Positions 17,382 to 25,540 of a stretch of 60,695 bases of DNA are shown in pieces. The translations under genes were made by a program, and so were the position numbers. Source of the DNA: a virus; the IMG/VR virus record IMGVR_UViG_3300046000_006303, positions 1-60,695 of that record. One strand, written 5' to 3'. The notes under the pieces are model-generated. The model ran no database searches and had not been told where the DNA came from. It saw only the letters and a list, made by a program, of their open reading frames with translations. Positions within the stretch are counted from its first letter, which is position 1. Every line of letters starts with the position of its first letter.

Positions 17382-17572
17382 TTATTATCCGAATAATATT
17401 TTAATTGAACGTGTTTAGCTTTCGCTAACACGTTTCTTTTTTTTACGGAAGGTTTAATAAATTCTTTTCTTTTATTAAGTTCAGAACTTTGACGTGTCTT
17501 AATAACTTTACTTTTATAGAGTTTTAACGCTTTCTCTATTGTTGTATTTTTATCTAATTTAATTATTAACAT
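17378..17572 (-). CDS. rpsU: Ribosomal protein bS21 homologue
   Basis: 64 residues from the ATG at 17572. The pattern is that of bS21: a short strand MLIIKL, a helix IEKALKLYKSKVIKT, an SSELNKRKEFIKPS turn and a basic helix KKRNVLAKAKHVQ. MLII at the start and FIKPSV match the Bacteroidota type more closely than the proteobacterial type. Phage-encoded bS21 is known from other large phages. In flavobacteria bS21 helps mask the 16S anti-Shine-Dalgarno tail, so a viral copy could exchange into host ribosomes and change message choice. It lies alone on the minus strand within the head operon. Upstream are two ATAGGTG repeats and no clear Shine-Dalgarno. In-frame TTG 17590 and ATG 17581 are possible but less likely starts. 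Confidence 0.88.
   Translation of the reverse strand: MLIIKLDKNTTIEKALKLYKSKVIKTRQSSELNKRKEFIKPSVKKRNVLAKAKHVQLKYYSDNN
17408..17444 (+). terminator. Plus-strand terminator embedded in the bS21 coding region
   Basis: Arms AACGTGTTTAGC and GCTAACACGTT pair over 11 bp with one bulged T and a TTTC loop, followed by TTTCTTTTTTTT. It would end plus-strand transcripts from the 16662 gene while also coding, on the other strand, for the basic end of bS21. Confidence 0.75.
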
Positions 17573-17664
17573 ATTATACATATATTTCAAATTAACAAAA
17601 AATTTGACCTAACACCTATTTTCACCTATCTTTTTTAAAAATAAAAGGAAAAATATGAAAATTA

Positions 17665-18135
17665 ATGAAAAAGGGGAAAACCTCTCAACTAAACGGTTTC
17701 AAAACCGCAAAAGTTGTTTATGGAACAGTTGATTCTGTCAACTTAAAATCACTTTACTTAAATATACAAACATGGGTTGAACCATTCTATGATTGTGATA
17801 ATTGGAACAGAACAGTTTTAAACCTAAGTAGGGGAGTAAAACACTCAGTTTACGACTCTTTAAATAATAAAATTTTTGACACAAAATTCATCGTTGATTT
17901 AGATTTAAGGTCAAGCGGTTTAAATTTAGGAAAAAAATCATTTATGAATATTGAAATTAATTTTTTTATTATTGAGGAAAACTTAGATTTTAAATCAAAA
18001 CAAATTAAAGATTCATTAATAAAAATAACAAATCAAATCTTTAATGATAACTTTTATAATAATAATTATTTTAAGTTTTATCTAACTAAAAAAATCAAAT
18101 CCGTTGAATATCCGTTACAAACCGAAAATGTTTAA
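17665..18135 (+). CDS. Hypothetical protein upstream of the prohead protease
   Basis: 156 residues with mixed strands and helices and no motif I recognise. Segments include VVYGTVDSVNLKSLYLNIQT and VEPFYDCDNWNRTVLNLSRG near the N-terminus, and a beta-rich middle (FIVDLDLRSSGL). The ATG at 17665 is taken because it keeps the long frame; an ATG ten bases upstream is out of frame. It is followed by a TATTTATT box and the protease gene. The position between portal and protease suggests a head role, but I cannot support a specific one. Confidence 0.68.
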   Translation: MKKGKTSQLNGFKTAKVVYGTVDSVNLKSLYLNIQTWVEPFYDCDNWNRTVLNLSRGVKHSVYDSLNNKIFDTKFIVDLDLRSSGLNLGKKSFMNIEINFFIIEENLDFKSKQIKDSLIKITNQIFNDNFYNNNYFKFYLTKKIKSVEYPLQTENV

Positions 18136-18143
18136 TATTTATT
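18136..18143 (+). promoter_or_regulatory. TATTTATT box, candidate late promoter
   Basis: Sense-strand TATTTATT 15 bases before the protease ATG. Confidence 0.4.
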
Positions 18144-18158
18144 ATTAAAACATTTAAA

Positions 18159-18884
18159 ATGAGTTTAAAAATATTACAACCGAACGAATCAGGAAAAGGT
18201 ATATTAGTTGAGTATGATGCCGGGTATATTAACCCAAAGGATAATCGTAACGAAACTTTAATTAGAGAATCTAACGAAATGTTAGACCACTCAAAACCAT
18301 TTGAATTTTATGCTGTATTACAAAAATATGACACCCCAAATAGAAATGGTAGATTATACCCTGAACGTATATTAAAAAGAGAAGCCGAAAATTATAAGAA
18401 AATGATTAAAAAGGGTACCGCCCTATCCGAGTTAAATCACCCGGAATCATCTCTTATTGATTTAGATAGAGTTTCTCACGCAATCACCGAAGTATGGTGG
18501 GAAGGTAATGTCTTAATGGGGAAGATTAAATTATTGACATCACCGGGTTACCATGAAAGTGGTATTTGTTCAACCAAAGGAGATTTAGCGGCAAATTACT
18601 TAAGACAAGGAGTTACTTTAGGTATATCATCAAGAGGTGTTGGGTCACTTAAAAAAATTGGTGAACAAAACGAAGTACAAGATGATTTTGAATTAATTTG
18701 TTTTGACTTAGTGTCTTCACCTTCAACACCGGGAGCATACCTATTTTTAAATAAAGAGGATAAAAGTTTGTATGATGAAAACTTAGATGAAGAGAAAAGA
18801 ATGAGTGTTGAAAGACATGTTGGTAATTCAGGTAATAAATCACTTGACTTAATGAAAAAATTAAACGATTATTTAGGTCATTAA
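18159..18884 (+). CDS. Prohead core protease (T4 gp21-like)
   Basis: 241 residues. The family signature is ELNHPESSLIDLDRVSH with the catalytic His at about residue 94, and LGISSRGVG with the catalytic Ser at 157 or 158. Upstream NRNGRLYP is also typical. In T4 this serine protease is built into the prohead, cuts scaffold, core and capsid proteins after Glu in hydrophobic-X-Glu sites, and destroys itself. A matching site (FLINE/A) is present in the capsid protein here. The C-terminal part (about 195-241) is charged and probably autocleaved. It lies in the T4 order: portal, core, protease, scaffold, capsid. Confidence 0.94.
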   Translation: MSLKILQPNESGKGILVEYDAGYINPKDNRNETLIRESNEMLDHSKPFEFYAVLQKYDTPNRNGRLYPERILKREAENYKKMIKKGTALSELNHPESSLIDLDRVSHAITEVWWEGNVLMGKIKLLTSPGYHESGICSTKGDLAANYLRQGVTLGISSRGVGSLKKIGEQNEVQDDFELICFDLVSSPSTPGAYLFLNKEDKSLYDENLDEEKRMSVERHVGNSGNKSLDLMKKLNDYLGH

Positions 18885-18901
18885 ACTAAATAAAAAAAAT
18901 T

Positions 18902-19111
18902 ATGGACGAGAAGTATTTCATTGCAAAAATTACATTAGACTCAGTTGATGAGGCATCAGGAAAGATTAAAAAATTAAGAGAAGAAAAATTAGTTAGTGGT
19001 TATAACCCAACTGATGTAGAAGCGAAAGTTACGAAAGTTTTTGAGCATTATACAATGGAATGGAGAATCACAGCAATTGTTGAAAGCAAAATTGATGAAG
19101 TGATAGAATAA
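18902..19111 (+). CDS. Small protein, possibly DUF4494-like
   Basis: 69 residues with a beta-alpha-beta feel: YFIAKITLDSVDE, a KLREEKLVSGYNPTDVEAKV helix entry, then EWRITAIVESKIDEVI. The pattern (a modified or signalled strand, a DVEAK helix and a final IT-I-ESKI strand) recalls DUF4494, a family of small proteins found in Bacteroidota and their phages, but I cannot confirm this without a profile search. It lies between protease and scaffold and ends at a strong terminator. Confidence 0.65.
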   Translation: MDEKYFIAKITLDSVDEASGKIKKLREEKLVSGYNPTDVEAKVTKVFEHYTMEWRITAIVESKIDEVIE

Positions 19112-19133
19112 GAATTTATATTCAATAATTAAT

Positions 19134-19161
19134 AAAGGAGACAGAAATGTCTCCTTTTTTT
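19134..19161 (+). terminator. Rho-independent terminator
   Basis: Ten-base arms AAAGGAGACA / TGTCTCCTTT with a GAAA tetraloop and a T run. It separates the protease group from the scaffold-capsid group. Confidence 0.93.
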
Positions 19162-19212
19162 ATGCTTTTATTTTTTTGGTAATATTTATTAGTATAAAAA
19201 ACTCAACACCAA

Positions 19213-19241
19213 ATTATCAAAAATAATGATTTTTTGATAAT
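19213..19241. promoter_or_regulatory. Inverted repeat upstream of the scaffold gene
   Basis: Perfect 10-bp arms ATTATCAAAA and TTTTGATAAT separated by 9 bases, ending 6 bases before a TATTTATA box. Same layout as at 8036-8073. Another TATTTATT lies at 19183-19190. Confidence 0.5.
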
Positions 19242-19247
19242 GGGAGA

Positions 19248-19255
19248 TATTTATA
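19248..19255 (+). promoter_or_regulatory. TATTTATA box, candidate late promoter for scaffold and capsid genes
   Basis: Sense-strand TATTTATA 22 bases before the ATG at 19278. Confidence 0.5.
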
Positions 19256-19277
19256 TATTAAAATAACTTAAACACAA

Positions 19278-20825
19278 ATGGCAAAAGAAAAATCTTTAGT
19301 TGAAGAAGCTATCATCCAAATGAAAAATTTGGAAGAAGCGGTAGCTGAAAATGCAAAAGGAATACTTGCTTCGACAATGTCGCAAGAAATCAAAGAACTA
19401 GTAAAAGAATCTCTTACAGAACAAGAAGAAGAAGAGATTGACACTGAAGTTGACATGGATGACATGGACACAGATACAGACATGGATGACATGGATGTTG
19501 ATGTTGATATGGAAGACGACATGGATACTGATAATGTAGATATGGATGATGACGAAGAAACCATAGACCTTACTGACATAGAGGACGATGAAGAAATCTT
19601 ACGTGTATTTCAATTAATGGGACCTGAGGATAATATTGTTGTTACTAAAGATGATTCTGGTAACATCAGTTTAAAAGACAATGAGAACAACAAAGAATAC
19701 ATGATTGTTGGTGAGAACGAAGATGAAATGTTTGAACAATTTAACGACGAAGACGAAGACGAAGACGAATTTGACTTTGAAGATGAAGATGAAGACGATG
19801 ATTCTGAAGGTATTGAAGATATCATCTCTAGAGTATTTGATAATGACGACGAAGATTCAGAAATGGGAGAAGCGTTTGGTGGAAACAAACACGATTTTAA
19901 AAGACGTGATGGTCATAAAATTGGAGATGTTGATGGACACTTTAAAGATTTTGAATCAGAATTTGACGAAGAAGAAGATATGGACGATGAAGAAATCGTT
20001 TATGAAATTTCTTTTGATGATGAAGACGACACAGAGTTAGAAGAACAAGACGATATGGATATGGATGATGATACAGTAGTAGAATCTAAAATGACTGTAA
20101 AACCTAAAGGAACCGGATTAGGAAATCCTAGTAAATTTAAATATGACGCTAAACCTAATCAAAATGGTGGTTTCAAAACTGTAAAAAAATCTGCTAATGT
20201 AACTATGGGTACAGGAAAAGCAAAATTTGATTACAAAGATGGTGAAAATCTTGAAGGTAAAATGAAAACTGTTAAAAAAACAGAAACAAAAGAGCAAGTT
20301 GCTAACACAACTAAAAAAGCTGAAACAAAAGAGGCTTCTCGCACATTAGGTAATGGAAGTAATTTCAGAAAAGGTGGTTTGCCAAAACCAAGAGCACACT
20401 CATCTTTTAATACCGCAATTAAAGAGAATACTAATACAACTGAATTAAGAGTTCTTAGAGAAAAAAATGAAGAATACAGAAAAGCTCTTAACGTATTTAG
20501 AAATAAATTGAATGAGGTTGCCGTGTTTAATTCAAACTTAGCTTACGCTACACGTTTGTTTACAGAACATTCAACGTCCAAACAAGAAAAAATAAATATC
20601 TTAAGAAGATTTGACGGTGTTGAAAACATTAAAGAATCTAAAAACTTATACAAAGTCGTTAAGGATGAACTTACAGGAACTTCTTCTCAACCTATGAATG
20701 AGTCATTAGAAAGAACAATTGCTAAAGCACCTTCAACAGGTTCAGCAATCAATCTAATTGAATCTAAAACATATGAGAATCCACAGTTCTTAAGAATGAA
20801 AGACTTAATGTCAAAATTAAAATAA
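19278..20825 (+). CDS. Acidic scaffold/prohead core protein (gp22 position)
   Basis: 515 residues. The first 280 are extremely acidic, with Met-Asp repeats (DMDDMD) and Asp/Glu runs. A basic Gly/Lys-rich middle follows (about 285-400), and the C-terminus is a coiled-coil-like helical region beginning LRVLREKNEEYRKALN with a FRNKLNEVAVFNSNLAY stretch. The gene lies between the gp21-like protease and the gp23-like capsid gene, exactly where T4 has its main scaffold gp22, so scaffold is the natural assignment. NEVA, NES and IES sites could be protease cuts. The ATG follows an inverted repeat and a box. Confidence 0.82.
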   Translation: MAKEKSLVEEAIIQMKNLEEAVAENAKGILASTMSQEIKELVKESLTEQEEEEIDTEVDMDDMDTDTDMDDMDVDVDMEDDMDTDNVDMDDDEETIDLTDIEDDEEILRVFQLMGPEDNIVVTKDDSGNISLKDNENNKEYMIVGENEDEMFEQFNDEDEDEDEFDFEDEDEDDDSEGIEDIISRVFDNDDEDSEMGEAFGGNKHDFKRRDGHKIGDVDGHFKDFESEFDEEEDMDDEEIVYEISFDDEDDTELEEQDDMDMDDDTVVESKMTVKPKGTGLGNPSKFKYDAKPNQNGGFKTVKKSANVTMGTGKAKFDYKDGENLEGKMKTVKKTETKEQVANTTKKAETKEASRTLGNGSNFRKGGLPKPRAHSSFNTAIKENTNTTELRVLREKNEEYRKALNVFRNKLNEVAVFNSNLAYATRLFTEHSTSKQEKINILRRFDGVENIKESKNLYKVVKDELTGTSSQPMNESLERTIAKAPSTGSAINLIESKTYENPQFLRMKDLMSKLK

Positions 20826-20857
20826 AAATAAATAAAAATTAATAAAAACCAAAAAAA

Positions 20858-22714
20858 ATGGGAGCATTATTAGAATCAGGTCTAGTTGGTAACATCGGGT
20901 TAAAACACCTTAAAGTTATTAAAGAAGACACAATCAACAAATGGGACAAATTAGGATTTCTAGAAGGTCTTAAAGGTCACTTAAGAGAAAACGTAGCTCA
21001 ATTATATGAGAATCAAGCGTCTTTCTTAATAAACGAAGCAACTTCTGACGGGTCTTCAGGTTCATTTGAAACTGTTGTATTTCCTATCGTAAGAAGAGTA
21101 TTCTCTAAATTATTAGCGAATGATATCGTTTCTGTACAAGCTATGAACTTACCAATCGGTAAATTATTCTACTTTGTACCAAAAATTCAAGGATACAAAG
21201 ACGGTATTGACGGTCAGTATTCAGGTGAGCACTACGCACCAATCGGGTCTCCAGGAAATTATCCAGGTTCTCCAAGTGAAGGTTACACAACAGGTTCAGG
21301 AACTAACAACCCAGTGTATGAAAAAAATCTTTATGATTTATTCTACGAAGGTAACGAACCAAGTTTAGACCCACCAGGATTATTTGATTATTCTAAAGGT
21401 CGTTGGTCAGCTATCACAGCTTCAACAACTATCCAAAAATGGACAGGTGGAGTTTTAGTTAATGCTAATATTTCAGGAACAACTGACGGAGCATTTGTAA
21501 TCGCTTCAGGTAACACAAGAAAAGTTATCATTAAAATGTGTGGTTTTGCTGACACAGGAGCTGGAAAATTAATCGGACCTGATGGTAACGAAATGGATAC
21601 AGAATCATTCTTATCTGATTTAGTTATCTATACAGGAAATGGTTTAACAGTTGATGCTACTTCACCATGTACAGTTTCTACAGGAGCTTTATTATTTAGA
21701 GTTGTAACTCAAATATATGGTAAAGGTATTGTGAAATATGGTAACACAACTCAAACAACATTTGCATCTACTGGTAACGGTGGTTCATTCAAAAATGTAT
21801 GTGACGTTGATGGTTGTATTTGGTTAGAAGTTGATTTATCTTGTCCAGTATGTGCTGATTGTGATTCTACATCATTAGATGGTTACACAGGTACAACTAT
21901 TACTGAAGCTGTATCAGGAACTGCTTTCAACGCTGTTTTCAGACGTTACGAAGAATTAGAATTTGAAGATAAAATCGGTGAGGTTTCTTTCGACTTAGAT
22001 TCAGTTACTGTATCTGTTACAGAAAGAAAATTAAGAGCACAATGGTCTCCTGAGTTAGCTCAAGACGTTGCGGCTTTCCACAACATCGATGCTGAGGCTG
22101 AATTAACAGCTTTATTATCTGAGCAAGTTGCTGCAGAAATTGACCGTGAAATCTTAAGAGATTTACGTAAAGGCGCTGCATGGAATTTGAGATGGGATTA
22201 CAATGGTTGGAGAAGAATTTCTCAAGTAACTTCTTACACTCAAAAAGATTGGAACCAAACATTAATTACAGCAATCAACCAATTGTCTGCACAAATCCAC
22301 AAATCTACTTTAAGAGGTGGAGCAAACTGGATTGTTGTATCTTCTGAGGTTTCTGCTATCTTTGATGATTTAGAGTACTTCCACGTATCTAACGCTTCTC
22401 CTGAACAAGACCAATATAATATGGGTATTGAAAGAGTAGGAACATTAGCAGGACGTTACCAAGTTTACCGTGACCCTTACTTCCCAGCTAACCAAGTGTT
22501 AATTGGACACAAAGGAACATCATTGTTAGACACAGGTTACATCTACGCACCGTATGTACCATTACAATTAACTCCAACAATGTACAACCCATTCAACTTT
22601 ACACCTATCAAAGGTATAATGACTCGTTACGCTAAGAAAATGGTTAATAACCGTTTCTACGGACGTATCACAGTTGATGGTGTTAGAACATTCGATTTAA
22701 GAGAATTGAGATAA
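20858..22714 (+). CDS. Major capsid protein (T4 gp23-like)
   Basis: 618 residues. T4-type signatures are HLRENVAQLYENQASFL, FPIVRRVFSKLLAND and QAMNLPIGKLFYF near the N-terminus, and RKLRAQWSPELAQDV with EAELTALLSEQVAAEIDRE later. FLINE/A (Glu60) matches the maturation cut of gp23 (after Glu65 in T4). It is about 100 residues longer than gp23; the extra material falls in the region about 115-365, which is Gly/Ser/Thr-rich and includes a CPVCADC cluster, and may form a surface insertion domain. It ends at a strong terminator. No gp24-like vertex gene follows. Confidence 0.96.
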   Translation: MGALLESGLVGNIGLKHLKVIKEDTINKWDKLGFLEGLKGHLRENVAQLYENQASFLINEATSDGSSGSFETVVFPIVRRVFSKLLANDIVSVQAMNLPIGKLFYFVPKIQGYKDGIDGQYSGEHYAPIGSPGNYPGSPSEGYTTGSGTNNPVYEKNLYDLFYEGNEPSLDPPGLFDYSKGRWSAITASTTIQKWTGGVLVNANISGTTDGAFVIASGNTRKVIIKMCGFADTGAGKLIGPDGNEMDTESFLSDLVIYTGNGLTVDATSPCTVSTGALLFRVVTQIYGKGIVKYGNTTQTTFASTGNGGSFKNVCDVDGCIWLEVDLSCPVCADCDSTSLDGYTGTTITEAVSGTAFNAVFRRYEELEFEDKIGEVSFDLDSVTVSVTERKLRAQWSPELAQDVAAFHNIDAEAELTALLSEQVAAEIDREILRDLRKGAAWNLRWDYNGWRRISQVTSYTQKDWNQTLITAINQLSAQIHKSTLRGGANWIVVSSEVSAIFDDLEYFHVSNASPEQDQYNMGIERVGTLAGRYQVYRDPYFPANQVLIGHKGTSLLDTGYIYAPYVPLQLTPTMYNPFNFTPIKGIMTRYAKKMVNNRFYGRITVDGVRTFDLRELR

Positions 22715-22736
22715 TCAAACTCTTAAAATATTTAAG

Positions 22737-22764
22737 AAAAAGGGACTATATGTCCCTTTTTTTT
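22737..22764 (+). terminator. Rho-independent terminator after the capsid gene
   Basis: Stem GGGAC / GTCCC extended by A-T pairs, loop TATAT, then a run of eight T. The core GGACTATATGTCC is shared with the terminator at 293-326. Confidence 0.9.
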
Positions 22765-22797
22765 ATGCTTATGTATTTGGTTTTATAGATACTGAGG

Positions 22798-22805
22798 TAT
22801 TTATA
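22798..22805 (+). promoter_or_regulatory. TATTTATA box, candidate late promoter
   Basis: Sense-strand TATTTATA 13 bases before the ATG at 22819. The context GTATTTATATGAAAA also occurs, on the minus strand, before the gene at 50441-51298. Confidence 0.45.
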
Positions 22806-22818
22806 TGAAAAGAAAAAT

Positions 22819-23976
22819 ATGAATAATTTATTTGAGATATCTAGTGAGGAAAGAAATAGAATAATGAATCTTCACGAAGGTGCTACAAAACGACAATATT
22901 TAAACTTGGAGCAAGTTTCCACAAAACAATCGTTAACTAGTACTGAATTCCCAATACAAAGTGTTGGAGATAAATTTGGGTTTGGTCAGATTGACTCCCC
23001 AACTGTTAAAAATGATATAATTGCGTTGAAACCTCAGATTGACAAATTTATTAAAGATAACGGTGGTAAGACATTTATAGTTAATATAACATCCGGAGAA
23101 TCAAATGTAACAAATCCTAAGGGATATGAGACGAAGGGAAGTTTGGCGTTGGCGAGAGCAAATTCTGTTAAAAAATATTTTCAAGAAATATTCCCTGATT
23201 TAATTAAGAATGGTGTTTTAACGATACAAGTACCAACAGATGTTAGTCAAGTTACATTAGGTAAAACATCTTATAATAAGACTAAAGGTGATAATAAAAA
23301 CCCTGAAAAAATTAAATTATACAAACAAGAACAGTTTGTTAATTTTGATATTAAAGGAACGGGGGAAGTTAAAGATAAAGATTCCAAAGATATTTGTGAT
23401 TGGGATGGTATGAAAATTGAGGCAGGTCAAGGAGACGCAAGTCTTAATTATGTATTAACTAATGAAAAATTATACGGTAATGGTGTTGTAACTTTTGATA
23501 CCGGAACTATTCCTGATAGATTAGTTGTTCTTAATAAGGGGGAAGAGGTAATTCAAGACACTGGTTATGTGACGACGAGACCACATAAATATGTTGATTT
23601 TAAATGGGTTCCATTATACGTTTATCAATTAACACTTATAAATTCAAGAAATAATGTGTCGGTTAGTGGTGATAAACTTGTAAAAATAACGGCAAATAAT
23701 TATCAGGAGTTATTGGAACAACTTTTAGTTGACCCATCCAAAGCAAAAACATTTAAAAGAGGTGGAGTTGAAGTGGAATATGCTTTAAAAGACCTTCAAA
23801 AACTTTGTAATAAAGGTGTTAAAGAATTTGTTCTTTATACAATAGGTCAGTCACCTATTAAAATAAATTTCAATAGTTCATCAGGAGAATCAATTGTTAG
23901 GGTTTACTCACCAATTGGTACTGATACAATTAAAACCGGATATAGTGTTACAGCACTGTGTAATAAAACAATTTAA
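22819..23976 (+). CDS. OmpA-like virion-associated protein with targeting-type leader
   Basis: 385 residues. The leader has SSEERNRIMNLHEGATKRQYL, giving an L-H-E/G site at Glu20. Residues about 50-150 look OmpA-like: FGFGQIDSPTVKNDI, KTFIVNITSGESN, then SLALARANSVKKYFQEI. Two or more further beta-rich segments follow, including ICDWDGMKIEAGQGDASL and KYVDFKWVPLYVYQL. There is no signal peptide. I infer a packaged or virion-surface protein that may contact peptidoglycan during entry. Its end overlaps the convergent exported-protein gene by 4 bases. Confidence 0.7.
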   Translation: MNNLFEISSEERNRIMNLHEGATKRQYLNLEQVSTKQSLTSTEFPIQSVGDKFGFGQIDSPTVKNDIIALKPQIDKFIKDNGGKTFIVNITSGESNVTNPKGYETKGSLALARANSVKKYFQEIFPDLIKNGVLTIQVPTDVSQVTLGKTSYNKTKGDNKNPEKIKLYKQEQFVNFDIKGTGEVKDKDSKDICDWDGMKIEAGQGDASLNYVLTNEKLYGNGVVTFDTGTIPDRLVVLNKGEEVIQDTGYVTTRPHKYVDFKWVPLYVYQLTLINSRNNVSVSGDKLVKITANNYQELLEQLLVDPSKAKTFKRGGVEVEYALKDLQKLCNKGVKEFVLYTIGQSPIKINFNSSSGESIVRVYSPIGTDTIKTGYSVTALCNKTI

Positions 23977-24245
23977 TTTTTACTTAATATATCTCGTTTT
24001 GGTGGATTTTTTTCAGTTTTAATAATTTTTTTAACCAATTCACCATTTTTAACATAAACAATTGTTGTTGTTCTTAAGTTTGGGTAATCATTAACAATGA
24101 CAGCCCCCACTTTAACATTATAAACATTGGATAACGAATCTAACAAGACATTGATACCTTTATCAATGTTTTTTGGTTTTAGGTTATCTTGAGCAAATGA
24201 GGATAGACTTACAATAAGTAAAAGTGATAAGAATATTTTTTTCAT
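23973..24245 (-). CDS. Small exported protein
   Basis: 90 residues with a clear signal peptide, MKKIFLSLLLIVSLSSFAQ, of the Bacteroidota type (FAQ end). The mature part of about 70 residues contains VGAVIVNDYPNLRTTTIVYV and a basic C-terminus, and has no motif I recognise. It is likely periplasmic in the host. Role unknown; an effect on the envelope of infected cells is plausible but not supported by any motif. It overlaps the OmpA-like gene tail to tail. Confidence 0.7.
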   Translation of the reverse strand: MKKIFLSLLLIVSLSSFAQDNLKPKNIDKGINVLLDSLSNVYNVKVGAVIVNDYPNLRTTTIVYVKNGELVKKIIKTEKNPPKRDILSKN

Positions 24246-24285
24246 AGTGTTTGTATTTTATTTCACAAATGTAAATATAAATTAT

Positions 24286-24516
24286 TTATTCCACAACATC
24301 TTTCTCAATTTTATTTAATGTTCTAATTGATTTTGATATAATTTCAGATTCACCCAATGAAAATATCCCTGAATGGAAAGCGAAGCTAACGGCTTGAGTT
24401 AGGATATAAACTGATTGTTCTTTATCCATTGTTGATAGTAATACATCTAGATGGTCTTCATTATACAATGGGATTGTATTAAATAATTTTCCGAATAGTT
24501 CTTGTTGTTGTTCCAT
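24286..24516 (-). CDS. Hypothetical small helical protein
   Basis: 76 residues, begins MEQQQELFGKLFNTIPLYNE and is predicted helical (SVYILTQAVSFAFHSGIF). No signal peptide and no motif I recognise. It lies back to back with the zinc-peptidase gene, and the short gap contains one TATTTATA box pointing the other way. No terminator is visible after it; the next gene on this strand begins within 50 bases. Confidence 0.6.
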   Translation of the reverse strand: MEQQQELFGKLFNTIPLYNEDHLDVLLSTMDKEQSVYILTQAVSFAFHSGIFSLGESEIISKSIRTLNKIEKDVVE

Positions 24517-24531
24517 AATTAAAATTTTGTA

Positions 24532-24539
24532 TATTTATA
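24532..24539 (+). promoter_or_regulatory. TATTTATA box, candidate late promoter
   Basis: Sense-strand TATTTATA 5 bases before the ATG at 24545, in the gap between divergent genes. Confidence 0.45.
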
Positions 24540-24544
24540 AGTAT

Positions 24545-25534
24545 ATGAATAAAAATATCAAAAGACAAATTAAAGAGGCTACTAGTACAGGTGGGTCAGG
24601 TTCGGTTAGAGTTCCTTTGAGCCCGGGTGTTAGGTTGTTCAATAAAGAACAACTACAACCATTTACTGTACCTACATCAAAATATGATAGTGCTGAATTA
24701 GCGTTTGATAGTTATGATGGTGAGATGAGTACTCCAAAATCTAAAATATCTAAAATAGAGAAAGAATCAAGAAAAATTGCCAAATACGTAAAAAAACATC
24801 CTGAACAGAATGATGAAGAAGGTGGGGTGCTTAATCAAACACCCGGTAAAGGTAAAAAAATTGTCCCTATTGTAACGGAATGGTTTGAGATAACCAAAGA
24901 CACCATTTTAGAAGATATCATCCCAAATGGTCTAAAAACCACCTCAAATTACGAAAGAGTTATTGATAAATTTAGAAAAGACATTCCTGAAGATAAACAT
25001 AAGGCGTTTGATTTAATTGCGAGTAAGATAAAAGATTATGCTCAAGATAGGGGGTATGTAATAAAAGTGTTGAATGCCTGTAATACAGGGTTTAAAGGTG
25101 TAAGAACAAGTAAGGCGATTATAATATGTTCCCCTGAGACATTCTCTAATTTAGCGTCATTTGTTTATGTTTTATTTCACGAATTGAAACACGAACAACA
25201 AATGTCGGAATTTGATTTGAAGGATTCTTATATGGGAGATATTGAAGACTTTGAGGAGTTCTATAAAATTTATTGGGATATGGAAATGGATGCCGATAGA
25301 TATGGAAAAGATTGGGTTAAGAAAATTGGTGATGTTTTAAACTTACCCGAACAACTTTATTCGTTAGATAAGATGATTGAAAATTATCCGACAATGTCAG
25401 GGATGATTAGACAAATGATGACACAATTACATAACCATGTTCAGATGTTAAAAAAACAAGGAATGACCTATAATGATATAAGTGATTTAGATATAGTTAA
25501 AAAACATTTAGATAAATTAGAAGATATGTTTTAA
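24545..25534 (+). CDS. Zinc metallopeptidase-like protein with possible capsid-targeting tag
   Basis: 329 residues from the ATG at 24545; a TTG six codons upstream overlaps the box and is rejected. The catalytic motif is FHELKHEQQ (HExxH at about 212-216), with further acidic residues downstream in WDMEMDADRYG that could supply the third ligand. The N-terminus MNKNIKRQIKEA has an I-K-E/A site at Glu11, like T4 capsid-targeting tags. A linker rich in Lys and Glu precedes the protease domain. I infer a packaged protease that could be injected or act during assembly. It ends at a terminator shared with the convergent gene. Confidence 0.75.
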   Translation: MNKNIKRQIKEATSTGGSGSVRVPLSPGVRLFNKEQLQPFTVPTSKYDSAELAFDSYDGEMSTPKSKISKIEKESRKIAKYVKKHPEQNDEEGGVLNQTPGKGKKIVPIVTEWFEITKDTILEDIIPNGLKTTSNYERVIDKFRKDIPEDKHKAFDLIASKIKDYAQDRGYVIKVLNACNTGFKGVRTSKAIIICSPETFSNLASFVYVLFHELKHEQQMSEFDLKDSYMGDIEDFEEFYKIYWDMEMDADRYGKDWVKKIGDVLNLPEQLYSLDKMIENYPTMSGMIRQMMTQLHNHVQMLKKQGMTYNDISDLDIVKKHLDKLEDMF

Positions 25535-25540
25535 ATAAAG

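Noticed and set aside
19268-19888. Ser-rich minus-strand frames opposite the scaffold gene
   Set aside because: They are the complement of Asp/Glu codon runs of the scaffold protein and have no start signals.
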